Shown one piece after another: positions 27,113-37,956 of a stretch of DNA of 64,000 bases (position 1 is its first letter; each line of letters starts with the position of its first letter). Below the pieces are notes generated by a model. The model ran no database searches. It saw nothing but the letters and a program-made list of their open reading frames with translations, and had not been told where the DNA came from. The DNA is taken from assembly GCA_023425645.1 (NCBI GenBank), contig JAFACG010000013.1, forward strand, positions 16,043 through 80,042, read 5' to 3'. The DNA comes from Pseudomonadota bacterium (lineage in GTDB: Bacteria > Pseudomonadota > Gammaproteobacteria > Burkholderiales > Burkholderiaceae_B). Both the position numbers and the translations under genes were made by a program.

Positions 27113-27179
27113 GACGTAAATCACAGCAAGCGGCCCGGCTTTTTCCGGGCTCCTGTCCCAACCGGATGTTGAGAACGCA

Positions 27180-28583
27180 ATGGCCAAGACCTTATACGAT
27201 AAATTGTTCGACGAACATGTCGTGCACCAGGAAACCGACGGCACCTGTCTGATCTATATCGATCGCCACCTGCTGCACGAGGTGACCAGCCCGCAGGCCT
27301 TCGAGGGCCTGAGCATGGCCGGGCGCAAGCCCTGGCGCGTCAGCGCCAACCTGGCCGTGGCCGACCATAACGTGCCCACCACCTCGCGCCAGAACGGCAT
27401 CGAAGACCCGATCTCGCGCCTGCAGGTGGATACGCTGGACGCCAATTGCGAACACTTCGGCATTACCGAATTCCGCATGAACGACGTGCGCCAGGGCATC
27501 GTGCACATCGTCGGCCCCGAGCAAGGCGCGACGCTGCCCGGCATGACCGTGGTCTGCGGCGATTCGCACACCAGCACCCATGGCGCCGTGGGCGCGCTGG
27601 CGTTCGGCATCGGCACCTCGGAAGTGGAGCATACCCTGGCCACCCAGACCCTGCTCATGAAGAAAAGCAAGAGCATGCTGGTGCAGGTGGACGGCAAGCT
27701 GCCCTTCGGCTGCACGGCCAAGGACCTGATCCTGTACGTGATCGGCCAGATCGGCACGGCCGGCGGCACGGGCTACGCCATCGAGTTCGGCGGCTCGGCC
27801 ATTCGCGACCTGAGCATGGAAGGGCGCATGACCATCTGCAACATGGCCATCGAGGCCGGCGCGCGCTCCGGCATGGTCGCGGTCGACGAGCAGACCATCA
27901 ACTACCTGCGCGGCCGGCCCTATTCGCCCAAGGGGCCGCTGTGGGACCAGGCCGTGGAATACTGGAAGACGCTGCATTCGGACGAAGGCGCCCAGTTCGA
28001 CCGCGTCGTGCGCATCGACGCCAGCCGGATCATGCCGCAGCTGACCTGGGGCACCTCGCCCGAGATGGTGCTGCCCGTGGACAGCCGCGTGCCCGATCCG
28101 GACAAGGAAAAGGACGAAGTCAAGCGCAACGGCATGGAGCGCGCCCTGGAATACATGGGCCTGACGCCCAATATGCCCCTGACCGACATACGCATCGACC
28201 GCGTGTTCATCGGCTCCTGTACGAACGCCCGCATCGAGGACCTGCGCGCTGCCGCCGCCGTGGCTCGCGGCCGCAAGGTGGCCGCCAATGTGAAGCAGGC
28301 CATGATCGTGCCCGGCTCCGGGCTGGTCAAGCGCCAGGCCGAGCAGGAAGGCCTGGACAAGATCTTCCTGGACGCCGGCTTCGAATGGCGCGAACCGGGC
28401 TGCTCCATGTGCCTGGCCATGAACGCCGACCGCCTCGAACCAGGCGAGCGCTGCGCGTCCACGTCCAACCGCAACTTCGAAGGCCGCCAGGGCCAGGGCG
28501 GACGCACGCACCTGGTCAGCCCCGCCATGGCCGCCGCCGCCGCCATTGCCGGTCATTTCGTCGATGTGCGCTCGTTCAACTAA
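27180..28583 (+). CDS. leuC: 3-isopropylmalate dehydratase, large subunit
   Basis: 467 aa. With LeuD it isomerises 2- to 3-isopropylmalate, the second step of leucine synthesis. The [4Fe-4S] ligands are C347 (in SCTNAR), C408 and C411 (in GCSMCLAMN), close to the E. coli positions. The N-terminal DHHLLHEV-equivalent reads [17 protein letters not shown]. It opens the cluster leuC-leuD-leuB-asd, all on one strand. Confidence 0.97.
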   Translation: MAKTLYDKLFDEHVVHQETDGTCLIYIDRHLLHEVTSPQAFEGLSMAGRKPWRVSANLAVADHNVPTTSRQNGIEDPISRLQVDTLDANCEHFGITEFRMNDVRQGIVHIVGPEQGATLPGMTVVCGDSHTSTHGAVGALAFGIGTSEVEHTLATQTLLMKKSKSMLVQVDGKLPFGCTAKDLILYVIGQIGTAGGTGYAIEFGGSAIRDLSMEGRMTICNMAIEAGARSGMVAVDEQTINYLRGRPYSPKGPLWDQAVEYWKTLHSDEGAQFDRVVRIDASRIMPQLTWGTSPEMVLPVDSRVPDPDKEKDEVKRNGMERALEYMGLTPNMPLTDIRIDRVFIGSCTNARIEDLRAAAAVARGRKVAANVKQAMIVPGSGLVKRQAEQEGLDKIFLDAGFEWREPGCSMCLAMNADRLEPGERCASTSNRNFEGRQGQGGRTHLVSPAMAAAAAIAGHFVDVRSFN

Positions 28584-28595
28584 GGAGACTTCGCC

Positions 28596-29246
28596 ATGCA
28601 AGCTTTCACCACTCATCAAGGCCTGGTCGCTCCCCTGGACCGGGAAAACGTCGACACCGACCTGATCATCCCCAAGCAGTTCCTGAAATCCATCAAACGC
28701 ACGGGCTTCGGGCCCAACCTGTTCGACGAGCTGCGCTACCTGGACCATGGCGAGCCGGGCATGGACAATTCCAAGCGGCCGCTCAACCCGGACTTCGTGC
28801 TGAACCAGGACCGCTACCAGGGCGCCTCCATCCTGCTGGCGCGCCAGAACTTCGGCTGCGGTTCCAGCCGTGAACACGCGCCCTGGGCCCTGATGCAATA
28901 CGGTTTTCGCGCCATCATCGCGCCGTCCTTCGCCGACATCTTCTTCAACAACAGCTTCAAGAACGGCCTGCTGCCCATCGTGCTCAATGAGCTGGATGTG
29001 GCTCGCCTGTTCGACGAGGTCAAGGCCTTCCCCGGCTACCAGTTGCGCATCGACCTGGAGCAGCAGCGCGTGATCACGCCGGAAGGCCGCGAATTGCCGT
29101 TCAACATCGACGCCTTCCGCAAGCACTGTCTGCTCAACGGCCTGGACGAGATCGGCCTGACCTTGCAGAAGGCCGACCTGATCCGGGAATACGAGTCGCA
29201 GCGCCTGGCCCGTCATCCCTGGCTGGTCGGCAATCCGTCCGCCTGA
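28596..29246 (+). CDS. leuD: 3-isopropylmalate dehydratase, small subunit
   Basis: 216 aa, the standard size. It contains [20 protein letters not shown] and the swivel-domain loop [15 protein letters not shown] that completes the LeuC active site. Twelve bp after leuC with an AAGGAGA ribosome binding site. Confidence 0.97.
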   Translation: MQAFTTHQGLVAPLDRENVDTDLIIPKQFLKSIKRTGFGPNLFDELRYLDHGEPGMDNSKRPLNPDFVLNQDRYQGASILLARQNFGCGSSREHAPWALMQYGFRAIIAPSFADIFFNNSFKNGLLPIVLNELDVARLFDEVKAFPGYQLRIDLEQQRVITPEGRELPFNIDAFRKHCLLNGLDEIGLTLQKADLIREYESQRLARHPWLVGNPSA

Positions 29247-29259
29247 ACACGCTCATGAC

Positions 29260-29294
29260 AAAAGCGCTCCAGCCTGCCGGCCGGAGCGCTTTTT
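29260..29294 (+). terminator. Intrinsic terminator between leuD and leuB
   Basis: AAAGCGCTCC / GGAGCGCTTT arms with a 12-nt loop and a run of five T, 14 bp past the leuD stop. It should end or reduce transcription before leuB, so leuB probably has extra transcription of its own. Confidence 0.75.
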
Positions 29295-29327
29295 CCCTAT
29301 CACCCGACTTTTACGCCTGAATTCATC

Positions 29328-30410
29328 ATGACCTACAAGATTGCAGTATTGCCCGGCGACGGCATCGGCCCCGAAATCACGGAACAGGCGCAGCGCGTGC
29401 TGTCCGCCGTGGGCCTGGACCTGGACCTGGACATGACGGTGGTTCCCGTGGGCGGGGCCGCCTACGACCTGCACGGCCATCCCTTGCCGCCCGAAACCCT
29501 CAAGCTGGCGCAGGAGTCCGATGCCGTGCTGTTCGGCGCCGTGGGTGACTGGAAATACGATTCGCTGGAGCGTCATTTGCGCCCCGAACAGGCCATCCTG
29601 GGCCTGCGCAAAGCCATGGGCCTGTTCGCCAACCTGCGTCCGGCCATCCTGTATCCGCAGCTGGCCAACGCCTCCACGCTCAAGCCTGAAGTCGTGTCGG
29701 GGCTGGACATCCTGATCGTGCGCGAGCTGACCGGCGACATCTATTTCGGTCAGCCGCGCGGCGTGCGCACCGTGCAGGAAGGCGCCTTCGCCGGCGAGCG
29801 CCAGGGCTTCGACACCATGCACTACGCCGAAAGCGAAGTGCGCCGCATCGCCCACGTGGGCTTCCAGGCCGCCCAGAAGCGCAACAAACGCCTGTGCAGC
29901 GTGGACAAGTCCAACGTGCTCGAGACCTCGCAGTTCTGGCGCGACATCATGATCGATGTGGCGCGCGAGTATCCCGACGTGGCCCTGAGCCATATGTATG
30001 TGGACAATGCCGCCATGCAACTGGTGCGTGCGCCAAAAGAATTCGACGTGATCGTCACAGGCAACCTGTTTGGCGATATCCTATCGGATGAGGCTGCGAT
30101 GCTGACCGGTTCCATCGGCATGCTGCCTTCGGCATCGCTCAACGCGTCGCAGCAGGGCCTGTACGAGCCCAGTCACGGCTCGGCCCCGGACATCGCCGGC
30201 CAGAACAAGGCCAATCCGCTGGCCACTATCCTGTCGGCCGCCATGCTGCTGCGCTATTCGCTCAATGCCGAGGAGCAGGCCAAGCGCATCGAGGCCGCCG
30301 TCTCCAGCGTGCTGGAGCAGGGGCTGCGCACCGGCGACATCCATGAAGCGGGCTGCGAACTCGTGTCCACCAGCGCCATGGGCGACGCGGTCCTTCAGGC
30401 TTTAAAATAG
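29328..30410 (+). CDS. leuB: 3-isopropylmalate dehydrogenase
   Basis: 360 aa. It oxidises and decarboxylates 3-isopropylmalate with NAD+. Signatures: [10 protein letters not shown] at the N-terminus, [28 protein letters not shown], and the metal/NAD loop [20 protein letters not shown] cut at its end before LPSAS, then [13 protein letters not shown]. Length and motifs are typical. Confidence 0.97.
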   Translation: MTYKIAVLPGDGIGPEITEQAQRVLSAVGLDLDLDMTVVPVGGAAYDLHGHPLPPETLKLAQESDAVLFGAVGDWKYDSLERHLRPEQAILGLRKAMGLFANLRPAILYPQLANASTLKPEVVSGLDILIVRELTGDIYFGQPRGVRTVQEGAFAGERQGFDTMHYAESEVRRIAHVGFQAAQKRNKRLCSVDKSNVLETSQFWRDIMIDVAREYPDVALSHMYVDNAAMQLVRAPKEFDVIVTGNLFGDILSDEAAMLTGSIGMLPSASLNASQQGLYEPSHGSAPDIAGQNKANPLATILSAAMLLRYSLNAEEQAKRIEAAVSSVLEQGLRTGDIHEAGCELVSTSAMGDAVLQALK

Positions 30411-30454
30411 TATTCTTATAGTTTTTACATTATCGATATCCAGGTGGTATTACC

Positions 30455-31579
30455 ATGACTCAAGCGGTAGGTTTGGTCGGCTGGCGCGGTATGGTGGGCT
30501 CCGTGCTCATGCAGCGTATGCGCGACGAAGGCGATTTTTCCCTTTTTCAGCCGGTGTTCTTCTCGACCAGCAACGCCGGCGGCGCAGCTCCCTCGTGGGC
30601 TGACGGCGCCGGCCCATTGCAGGACGCTCACGATATTGAAGCGCTCAAGAAGCTGCCCATCATCGTGACCGCCCAGGGCGGGGACTACACAAGCCAGATC
30701 TATCCCAAACTGCGCGCCGCCGGCTGGAACGGCCTGTGGATCGACGCGGCCAGCACGCTGCGCATGGACGAGAATTCCGTCATCGTGCTGGACCCCATCA
30801 ACCGGAACGTCATCGATGCGGCCCTGGCCAAGGGCGGCAAGCAGTTCATCGGCGGCAACTGCACCGTCAGCTGCATGCTGATGGGCCTGGGCGGCCTGTT
30901 CAAGCATGATCTGGTCGAATGGATGACCAGCATGACCTACCAGGCCGCGTCGGGCGGCGGCGCCCAGCACATGCGCGAGCTGCTCACCCAGTTCGGCCTG
31001 CTGAACCAGTCCGTGGGAGCCTTGCTGGCCGATCCCGCCTCGGCCATCCTGGATATCGACCGCGGCGTGCTGCAGGCGCAGAAGGATCCCTCCCTGCCGC
31101 AGAAGAATTTCGGCGTGCCGCTGGGCGGCAGCCTGATTCCCTGGATCGACTCCGACCTGGGCAACGGCATGACGCGCGAAGAATGGAAGGGCGGCGTGGA
31201 GACCAACAAGATCCTGGGCCGCACAGCGCAGGACAAGCAGATCCCCATCGACGGCCTGTGCGTGCGCATCGGCGCCATGCGCTGCCACAGCCAGGCGCTG
31301 ACCATCAAGCTGACCCGCGACGTGCCGCTGGACGAGATCAACGACATCATCGCCCAGGGTTCGAAGTGGGCCAAGGTCATCCCCAACGAGCGCCAGGTCA
31401 CGATGCAGGAACTGACCCCCGTGGCCGTGACCGGCACGCTGGACATCCCGGTGGGCCGCATGCGCAAGCTGAACATGGGGCCTGAATACCTCAGCGCCTT
31501 TACCGTAGGCGACCAGTTGCTGTGGGGCGCGGCCGAGCCGCTGCGTCGCATGCTGCGCATCGCCCTGGGCGAGCTGTAA
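30455..31579 (+). CDS. asd: Aspartate-semialdehyde dehydrogenase
   Basis: 374 aa. NADPH-dependent reduction of aspartyl phosphate, shared by lysine, methionine and threonine synthesis. It has the N-terminal nucleotide motif [18 protein letters not shown] and the catalytic Cys at residue 136 in [10 protein letters not shown]. Proteobacterial Gram-negative type I enzyme. It follows leuB by 44 bp and precedes fimV by 2 bp. Confidence 0.97.
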   Translation: MTQAVGLVGWRGMVGSVLMQRMRDEGDFSLFQPVFFSTSNAGGAAPSWADGAGPLQDAHDIEALKKLPIIVTAQGGDYTSQIYPKLRAAGWNGLWIDAASTLRMDENSVIVLDPINRNVIDAALAKGGKQFIGGNCTVSCMLMGLGGLFKHDLVEWMTSMTYQAASGGGAQHMRELLTQFGLLNQSVGALLADPASAILDIDRGVLQAQKDPSLPQKNFGVPLGGSLIPWIDSDLGNGMTREEWKGGVETNKILGRTAQDKQIPIDGLCVRIGAMRCHSQALTIKLTRDVPLDEINDIIAQGSKWAKVIPNERQVTMQELTPVAVTGTLDIPVGRMRKLNMGPEYLSAFTVGDQLLWGAAEPLRRMLRIALGEL

Positions 31580-31581
31580 CC

Positions 31582-33015
31582 ATGACAGGCCGCCGGCGCG
31601 CACTGCAACTGCTGGGTCCGGCCCTGCTGTCGGCAGGCGTGCTGGCCGGCGCCGATGTCCAGGCCCTGGAGATCGGCCACAGCCGCCTGGTTTCGCGCCC
31701 GGACCAGCCCCTGCGGCTGGATGTGGGCATACGGAGCATCACGCCGGCGGAAAGCCTGTCCCTGCAGGCCGCGCCTGCGCCGCTGCCGGCCTGGCGGGCC
31801 GCCGGCCTGGTCCCGCCGGTGGACCTGGCTTCCCTGCAGGTCCGGCTGGAGCGCGACGGCCAAGGCCAGGTGCGCCGCATCGTCCTGTCGTCCGACCAGC
31901 CCTTTTCGGGCAAGGTGGCCGACATCCTGCTGCAGATCCGCAGCGACAGCGGCCAGGCCACGCATCAGGTCAGCGTGCTCGCGCCCGCGGCGGTGCGCGT
32001 GCAGCTCCCTGTGCGGCAGGCGCAGACCAGACGCGCCGCGCCGGTGTCCGTCTTGATTCCGGCGGCGCCCGCTGGCGCCGCGTCCGGACACAGCAGCGTG
32101 CAGCGCGTGCCCCAGGGCGCCATCCAGGTTCAGTCCGGCGACACGCTGCACGCCCTGGCGCGTCGCTATGCGGTGGACGGGGTGACGGCCTACCAGTGGA
32201 TGCTGGCCGTCCAGCGCCTGAATCCGGATGCTTTCATCGGCCATAATCTGCATCGACTGAAGGCAGGGCAATCCCTGCAGGTGCCGGACATGGACCTGAT
32301 GCTGTCGCTGGACGACGCCCAGGCCCGCCGCCTGTACGTGGACCAGGCCCGCGCCCTGCGCCAGGGCGGCCGGGTGCGCATGGGCCAGGCCGACGCCTCG
32401 CAGGGGGCCCTGCAAGTCGGCGCCGCGGTCCAAGCCGATCCCGAACAGGCCCAGGACCGTTTGCGCCTGTCCGCGCCCTCCGCGGCCGCGGACCACAAGC
32501 AGGCGGTCCAGCACCAGTTGCGCGATACCGGCGAACGGGTGTCGCAACTCGAAGAAAACGTTTCCAATCTCAGCCGCGCCCTGCAATCGCAAGGGGAGGC
32601 GGCCAAGGATCTGATCCTGGAGTCGGCCGGCGAACTGGGCCTTGCCGACACCAGCGCTGACACTCCCGCCGCCGGCCCTGAGCAGGGCGGGCAGGCGGGC
32701 GCGGCGGCGCCCCTCGCCGCTTCCGGATCCGCTTCCGTCGCACCCGGCCCTGAACAAGGCAAGATGGCCGGCGCAGTCAACAAGGCAAAGAAAACCGTGT
32801 CCTGGATACAAGAACACATGCTGGCCGTCATGGCCGTGGTCCTGGCCCTGATCGTACTGATCGTGACCTGGGTGCTCAAGCGGGCCAATTCCGCCAATCA
32901 AGACATCGACGATTCCCCGGCTCCCGTCAGCGAGGCCATGGTTCGCGAGAAGCTGGAAAAAATCAATCTGGATCTGGACCAGCCGCCTTCGGACGAGCCT
33001 CCCGTCCGTTCGTAA
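31582..33015 (+). CDS. fimV: FimV/HubP-like LysM membrane protein (short form)
   Basis: 477 aa from ATG 31582. A signal peptide is followed by the FimV N-terminal domain ([20 protein letters not shown]), a LysM module ([20 protein letters not shown] through [11 protein letters not shown]), a predicted coiled coil (about residues 300-350) and one membrane helix ([20 protein letters not shown]). The cytoplasmic end is short and acidic. Pseudomonas FimV is about twice as long because of a large TPR-bearing cytoplasmic part; this is missing here. Such proteins organise cell poles and type IV pili. Location between asd and truA is the usual one. Confidence 0.88.
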   Translation: MTGRRRALQLLGPALLSAGVLAGADVQALEIGHSRLVSRPDQPLRLDVGIRSITPAESLSLQAAPAPLPAWRAAGLVPPVDLASLQVRLERDGQGQVRRIVLSSDQPFSGKVADILLQIRSDSGQATHQVSVLAPAAVRVQLPVRQAQTRRAAPVSVLIPAAPAGAASGHSSVQRVPQGAIQVQSGDTLHALARRYAVDGVTAYQWMLAVQRLNPDAFIGHNLHRLKAGQSLQVPDMDLMLSLDDAQARRLYVDQARALRQGGRVRMGQADASQGALQVGAAVQADPEQAQDRLRLSAPSAAADHKQAVQHQLRDTGERVSQLEENVSNLSRALQSQGEAAKDLILESAGELGLADTSADTPAAGPEQGGQAGAAAPLAASGSASVAPGPEQGKMAGAVNKAKKTVSWIQEHMLAVMAVVLALIVLIVTWVLKRANSANQDIDDSPAPVSEAMVREKLEKINLDLDQPPSDEPPVRS

Positions 33016-33025
33016 AGGCGGGGCA

Positions 33026-33844
33026 ATGAGCACTCGCATCGCATTGGGCGTCTGCTACGACGGCGCGCCCTGGCTGGGCTGGCAGAGCCAGCCGGGCGGT
33101 CGCACGGTGCAGGATGTGCTGGAACAGGCCTTGAGCCGGTTCGCCGCGCATCCGGTCAGCACCATTTGCGCCGGGCGCACCGACACCGGCGTGCATGCCC
33201 TGAACCAGACCGTGCATCTGGATACGACGGCCGTGCGCAGCCTGGAGTCCTGGGTGCGCGGGGTGAACGCCTTGCTGCCGGAATCCATCGCCGTCCAATG
33301 GGCGCGCGAGGTGCCGGACGATTTTCATGCCCGCTTCTCGGCACAGGGACGCCATTATGCGTATCTGGTACGCCAGCATCGGGTGCGTTCGCCCTTGACG
33401 CAGGGCAGGGCGGCCTGGGTGTTCCGGCCGCTCGAGCTGGCCCGCATGCAGGAGGCGGCCGGGCATCTGCTGGGTGAACATGATTTCAGCGCCTTCCGTT
33501 CCTCGGAATGCCAGGCGGCCAGCCCGGTGCGCACGCTGACGCGCGCGCACATCGAGCAGCAGGGCGATTATTTCCTGTTCAGCTTCAGCGCCAACGCTTT
33601 CCTGCATCACATGATACGCAACCTGATGGGGGCGTTGATCTATATAGGCCAAGGCCGTCAGCCGCCATCCTGGGCGGCGCAGCTGCTGCAGCAGCGCGAC
33701 CGGCGCCTGGCCGCGCCCACATTCGAAGCCAGCGGCCTGTATCTGGCCGGGGTGGATTATCCGCCCGCCTTTGGCCTGCCCGCCGCCGACCCCTATGGGC
33801 AACTGCGCGAGCTGACCGGCCTGCGCTTTGGACAAACGGGATGA
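33026..33844 (+). CDS. truA: tRNA pseudouridine(38-40) synthase
   Basis: 272 aa. The catalytic Asp is D53 in [11 protein letters not shown]. Start [20 protein letters not shown] is typical TruA. It modifies the anticodon stem-loop of several tRNAs. Ten bp behind fimV. Confidence 0.96.
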   Translation: MSTRIALGVCYDGAPWLGWQSQPGGRTVQDVLEQALSRFAAHPVSTICAGRTDTGVHALNQTVHLDTTAVRSLESWVRGVNALLPESIAVQWAREVPDDFHARFSAQGRHYAYLVRQHRVRSPLTQGRAAWVFRPLELARMQEAAGHLLGEHDFSAFRSSECQAASPVRTLTRAHIEQQGDYFLFSFSANAFLHHMIRNLMGALIYIGQGRQPPSWAAQLLQQRDRRLAAPTFEASGLYLAGVDYPPAFGLPAADPYGQLRELTGLRFGQTG

Positions 33845-34030
33845 AGCAAGCGATTCAATGTCCTGTTCTAAAGGGTAATTCCTTGGTTCGAGAGCCGTTC
33901 GGGCTTGCTTCAATCGTATAAAATGTGAAGCCTTTTCTTTTTGTAAGTATTCCAATCCATTTTTGGGCCGACTAACTTCCGGGTCCAGCCACAAGCTATT
34001 CCGGAACGCGACCATATCCTGAGCAAGGCC

Positions 34031-34648
34031 ATGCAATTTTTATTACGTCTATCTAGCTTTATCGACCGCATCAATACCGCGGTCGGCAAATCGGTGACCT
34101 GGCTGACCCTGATCGTGGTCCTGGTCAGCGCCATCAACGCTGTGGTGCGCAAGGTGTTCGGGGTCAGCTCGAACGCCTGGCTGGAACTGCAGTGGTACCT
34201 GTTCGGAGCCATCTTCCTGCTGGCGGCCGGCTACACCTTCTTCGTGAACGAACACGTGCGCGTGGATGCCCTGGCCGAACGCTTCCCGCCGCGCCTGCAG
34301 GTGTGGATTGACATCATCGGCGTCATCTTCTTCCTCCTGCCCGCCGGCCTGCTGATCTTCTGGCTCTCCATCCCTTTCTTCCAGCAGTCCTACGATCTGC
34401 ATGAACTGTCCTCGAACACGGGCGGCCTGATACGCTGGCCGGTCAAGCTGCTGATTCCCGTGGGCTTTGCGCTCCTGTGCCTGGCGGGCGTCTCCCACCT
34501 GATCAAGTGCATCGGCTTTCTGCGCGGCGCCTGCCCCAATCCGCTCAAGGGCTCGGGCGGCCCCAGCGCCGAAGAACAGCTGGCTGAGGAAATCCGCCAG
34601 ATGGCGCAGGCCCAGCAAGCCGCAACCCCCGTTTCGAAAGGCCGGTAA
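34031..34648 (+). CDS. dctQ: TRAP transporter small permease (DctQ-like)
   Basis: 205 aa with four membrane helices and the DctQ pattern VTWLTLIVVLVSAINAVVRK, LQWYLFGAIFLLAAGYTF and NEHVRVDAL. Partner of the large permease 2 bp downstream. No DctP-type binding protein lies next to it; the 186-bp upstream space after truA is AT-rich, with a TATAAA box at 33917-33922 that may be the -10 of its promoter. Confidence 0.92.
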   Translation: MQFLLRLSSFIDRINTAVGKSVTWLTLIVVLVSAINAVVRKVFGVSSNAWLELQWYLFGAIFLLAAGYTFFVNEHVRVDALAERFPPRLQVWIDIIGVIFFLLPAGLLIFWLSIPFFQQSYDLHELSSNTGGLIRWPVKLLIPVGFALLCLAGVSHLIKCIGFLRGACPNPLKGSGGPSAEEQLAEEIRQMAQAQQAATPVSKGR

Positions 34649-34650
34649 CG

Positions 34651-36315
34651 ATGGAATTCTTTGTTGATAATCTGGCGCCGATCATGTTCTTCAACCTGAT
34701 CGCGTTCCTGCTGCTGGGCTTTCCGGTGGCCTTCACCCTGGCCGCGATCGGCATTCTCTATGGCCTGGTGGCCATCGAACTGGGGCTGATGCAGCCCGCC
34801 CTGTTCCAGGCCTTGCCGCAGCGCGTGTTCGGCATCGTCGAGAACGATACCTTGCTGGCAGTGCCGTTCTTCACGCTGATGGGCTTGATTCTCGAGCGCT
34901 CAGGCATGGCCGAGGACCTGCTGGACACCATAGGCCAGCTGTTCGGCCCGCTGCGCGGGGGCCTGGCCATCGCCGTGGTGCTGGTGGGCGCCATGCTGGC
35001 GGCCACCACCGGCGTGGTGTCGGCCTCGGTGATCTCCATGGGCCTGATCTCCCTGCCCATCATGCTGCGCTACGGCTATGACCGCAGGCTGGCGACCGGG
35101 GTGATCGCAGCCTCCGGCACGCTGTCGCAGATCATTCCGCCGTCCATCGTGCTGATCATCCTGGCCGACCAGCTGGGCCGCTCCATCGGCGACATGTACC
35201 GCGGCGCCATGGTGCCGGGCCTGGTGCTCACCGGGGTGTACATCCTGTACATCGTGGCCATGTCCTACATCAAGCCCAAGTCCGCTCCGGCCCTGCCGCC
35301 CGAAGCGCGGGTCTATGTGGAGCCGGACGGCAGCCGCGGCCTGACTTCGCTGATCCTGCTGACGCTCCTGGCCTCGGCCGTGGCCTACTTCGGTTCCCAG
35401 CATTACTTCGCCACGCATCCGAACATCCCCGTGGACGAGCACATCGTCGTGATGCTTCTGTTGTGGGGCATCACGGCCTGGGTCATCGCCCTGGCCAACA
35501 AGCTGCTGCGCCTGAAGCTGCTGTCGCGGATCGCCGAGCGCGTGGTGTTCGTCATGATCCCGCCGCTGTTCCTGATCTTCCTGGTCCTGGGCACCATCTT
35601 CATCGGCGTGGCCACGCCGACCGAAGGCGGCGCCATGGGCGCGGTGGGCGCCATCATCATGGCCGTCTCGCGCGGCCGGCTGTCCTGGAAGCTGCTGCGC
35701 CAGGCCATGGAATCGACTACGCGCCTGTCCTGCTTCGTGGTCTTCATCCTGGTGGGTTCCACGGTGTTCAGCCTGAGCTTTCGCGGCATCAACGGCGATC
35801 TGTGGGTGGAGCACCTGCTCATCGACATGCCCGGCGGCCAATGGGGCTTCCTGATCGTGGTCAGCGTGCTGACTTTCCTGCTCGCTTTCTTCCTGGACTT
35901 CTTCGAGCTGGCCTTCATCATCGTGCCGCTGCTCGGGCCGATCGCCGACAAGATGGGCATAGACCTGATCTGGTTCGGCGTGCTGCTGGCGGTCAATATG
36001 CAGACGTCCTTCATGCACCCGCCATTCGGCTTTGCACTGTTCTTCCTGCGCTCGGTCGCACCCAAGGAGGACTATACGGACAAGGTCACCGGCGAGCGCA
36101 TCAGGCGCGTGGCCACCACGGATATCTATTGGGGCTCGGTTCCCTTTATCATTATCCAGTTGCTGATGGTGGCGGCGGTCATGGTCTTCCCCGGCATGGT
36201 CACCCACTACAAGCACGGCGAAGTCCTGCTGGACGATTCCCAGATCCAGTTCGGCACCGAATCCACCTATGGTTCGGACAGCTACGGGCAGGATCCCGCC
36301 GCCGTCTTCCAATAA
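34651..36315 (+). CDS. dctM: TRAP transporter large permease (DctM-like), long form
   Basis: 554 aa, longer than the roughly 425 aa of classical DctM, with an extra helical pair and soluble insert in the middle (about residues 205-290) as in the large TRAP subgroup of Burkholderiales. Many membrane helices; motifs FAVPFFTLMGLILERSG-like (here LLAVPFFTLMGLILERSGMA), GALAAATTGVVSASVISMG-like, and SGTLSQIIPPSIVLI. It imports a carboxylate-type solute with the Na+ gradient; substrate unknown. Followed by a strong terminator. Confidence 0.92.
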   Translation: MEFFVDNLAPIMFFNLIAFLLLGFPVAFTLAAIGILYGLVAIELGLMQPALFQALPQRVFGIVENDTLLAVPFFTLMGLILERSGMAEDLLDTIGQLFGPLRGGLAIAVVLVGAMLAATTGVVSASVISMGLISLPIMLRYGYDRRLATGVIAASGTLSQIIPPSIVLIILADQLGRSIGDMYRGAMVPGLVLTGVYILYIVAMSYIKPKSAPALPPEARVYVEPDGSRGLTSLILLTLLASAVAYFGSQHYFATHPNIPVDEHIVVMLLLWGITAWVIALANKLLRLKLLSRIAERVVFVMIPPLFLIFLVLGTIFIGVATPTEGGAMGAVGAIIMAVSRGRLSWKLLRQAMESTTRLSCFVVFILVGSTVFSLSFRGINGDLWVEHLLIDMPGGQWGFLIVVSVLTFLLAFFLDFFELAFIIVPLLGPIADKMGIDLIWFGVLLAVNMQTSFMHPPFGFALFFLRSVAPKEDYTDKVTGERIRRVATTDIYWGSVPFIIIQLLMVAAVMVFPGMVTHYKHGEVLLDDSQIQFGTESTYGSDSYGQDPAAVFQ

Positions 36316-36332
36316 GACAGCATAGGTTCAAC

Positions 36333-36358
36333 AACGGGGGCGCCAAGCCCCCGTTTTT
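36333..36358 (+). terminator. Rho-independent terminator after dctM
   Basis: AACGGGGGC / GCCCCCGTT arms, 5-nt loop GCCAA, then T residues. It ends the TRAP operon; trpF starts 16 bp later and must have its own start of transcription or depend on read-through. Confidence 0.85.
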
Positions 36359-36373
36359 CATTCAGGAGCAGCC

Positions 36374-37036
36374 ATGATGCCAGCCCGTACCCGGGTCAAG
36401 ATTTGCGGATTGACCCGGGAGCAGGACATAGACGCCGCCGTCCGGGCGGGCGCCGACGCCCTTGGCTTTGTGTTCTATCCCAAGAGCCCGCGCATGCTTT
36501 CCACGGACCAGGCGGCCCGTCTGCGCAGACGCATCCCCGCCTTCGTCCAGGCCGCCGGCCTGTTCGTGAATGCGCAGGAAGCGTTCGTGCGCGAGATACT
36601 GGACCAGGTCCGCCCCGACCTGCTGCAGTTCCATGGCGAAGAAAGTCCGGAGCAATGCCGGCTGTATGGCCATCCCTACATCAAGGCCTTCCGGGCCGGC
36701 GCGCCCGGCCTGGATACGGTGGAGGGCTTGTATCAGGCCTGCCTGGCGTATCCGGACGCCCAAGGCTGGCTGATGGACGGCTATCACGACGCCTACGGCG
36801 GCACCGGCACGGCCTTTGACGCCGAACTGATCCAGGGACTGCAGCAGAGGCTTGCCGGCCAGTCGCCTCTGCCGCCCCTGATCCTGGCCGGCGGCATGCG
36901 GATCGACAACGTCGCGCAGCGCGTGGCCCTGCACCGGCCCTATGCCATCGATGTGAGCAGCGGCGTCGAGGACGCGCCGGGCGTCAAGAACGCCGACAAG
37001 ATCGTGCAGTTCATGCAGGCGCTGGCGCAGGCCTGA
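36374..37036 (+). CDS. trpF: Phosphoribosylanthranilate isomerase
   Basis: 220 aa TIM barrel of tryptophan synthesis. KICGLTREQDIDAAVRAGAD carries the catalytic Cys (C11), followed by LGFVFYPKSPR, FVNA, LQFHGEES and the C-terminal LAGGMRIDNV and IDVSSGVEDAPGVKNADK stretches, all typical. trpB and trpA do not follow; the next gene is unrelated. Confidence 0.96.
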   Translation: MMPARTRVKICGLTREQDIDAAVRAGADALGFVFYPKSPRMLSTDQAARLRRRIPAFVQAAGLFVNAQEAFVREILDQVRPDLLQFHGEESPEQCRLYGHPYIKAFRAGAPGLDTVEGLYQACLAYPDAQGWLMDGYHDAYGGTGTAFDAELIQGLQQRLAGQSPLPPLILAGGMRIDNVAQRVALHRPYAIDVSSGVEDAPGVKNADKIVQFMQALAQA

Positions 37037-37136
37037 GCCTGGCGGGGAATCTTTCCACTTTCAAGGTGTCCATATTCCTTGGTCCGGCCCGCCGTGAGCG
37101 GGCCCTGCTTGTCCGGTCTTGTCAGGAGCCGTATTC

Positions 37137-37952
37137 ATGCAAAGCATCCAGCTCGGTCCCTTTACCTTCGCCACGTCCTTGTTCGCCTTCATGGCGGCGG
37201 CCATTGCGGCCTTGTTGCTGGCCGCGTGGCTGGACAGGCGAAGCCGGACACGCGCGGAATCCGCGCTATGGCGCGGCTTGCTGCTGGGCCTGCTGGCCGG
37301 GCGCCTGGGCTTTCTCGTCCAGCAATGGGATTACTATCGCCATGCGCCCTTGAGCTGGATGGACCTGCGCGACGGCGGGCTGATGCTGCCGGCCGCCGTC
37401 GCGGCAGCCCTGGCCTACTGGCTGTGGCGCGGGCTGCGCGACAAGGCGATGCTGCCGGCGCTGTCGGGAGGCCTTGCGATCGGCCTGGCCGCCTTCGCCC
37501 TGATCATGAGCTGGGCGGGTGCCATGCAGACGCAGGAACCCCGGGTTTTGCCGGCGGTGGCCTTGCAACCCGTGCAGGCGCAGCCGGATTCGCCGGCGGG
37601 GCTGCAGGGCTATCAGGGCAAGCTGACCGTGGTCAATCTGTGGGCCAGCTGGTGCCCGCCGTGCCGGCGGGAGATGCCGGCCTTCAAGCAGGTGCAGTCC
37701 AGCCGCGACGATGTGCATATCGTCTTCGCCAACCAGGGGGAGGAGGCCGATGTCATCCAGCAGTACCTGGACAAGGAAAAGCTGGAGCTGGCCAATATGT
37801 GGCGCGATCCGCAGATGCAGCTGGGCCAGGCCGTGCGCAGCCGCGGCCTGCCCACCACCTTGTTCCTGGACGCGCAGGGGCGGCTGTTGGACGTGCGTGC
37901 CGGGGAACTGTCGGCCGCCACGCTGAATGACCGGATCGATCGTTTGATGTAG
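37137..37952 (+). CDS. Lgt-like membrane domain fused to a TlpA thioredoxin domain
   Basis: 271 aa from ATG 37137 (CAGGAG upstream). Residues 1-125 form about four helices that look like a shortened prolipoprotein diacylglyceryl transferase-type domain (IQLGPFTFATSLFAFMAAAI; GLLAGRLGFLVQQW). Residues 140-271 are a TlpA/ResA-like thioredoxin fold facing the periplasm with the redox site WCPPC at C173-C176 and cis-Pro in RGLPTTLF. It would be a membrane-held thiol reductase, for cytochrome c maturation or envelope disulfide control. Lgt catalysis is not implied, since most of that enzyme is absent. Confidence 0.85.
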   Translation: MQSIQLGPFTFATSLFAFMAAAIAALLLAAWLDRRSRTRAESALWRGLLLGLLAGRLGFLVQQWDYYRHAPLSWMDLRDGGLMLPAAVAAALAYWLWRGLRDKAMLPALSGGLAIGLAAFALIMSWAGAMQTQEPRVLPAVALQPVQAQPDSPAGLQGYQGKLTVVNLWASWCPPCRREMPAFKQVQSSRDDVHIVFANQGEEADVIQQYLDKEKLELANMWRDPQMQLGQAVRSRGLPTTLFLDAQGRLLDVRAGELSAATLNDRIDRLM

Positions 37953-37956
37953 GAGT

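Noticed and set aside
27192..29216. Minus-strand open frame of 674 codons over leuC-leuD
   Set aside because: Shadow of two unmistakable genes on the other strand; composition is His/Gly/Val/Gln-rich antisense text without any motif, and no start signals.
30937..33039. Minus-strand open frame of 700 codons over asd-fimV
   Set aside because: High-GC antisense shadow of asd and fimV; no domain or initiation site.
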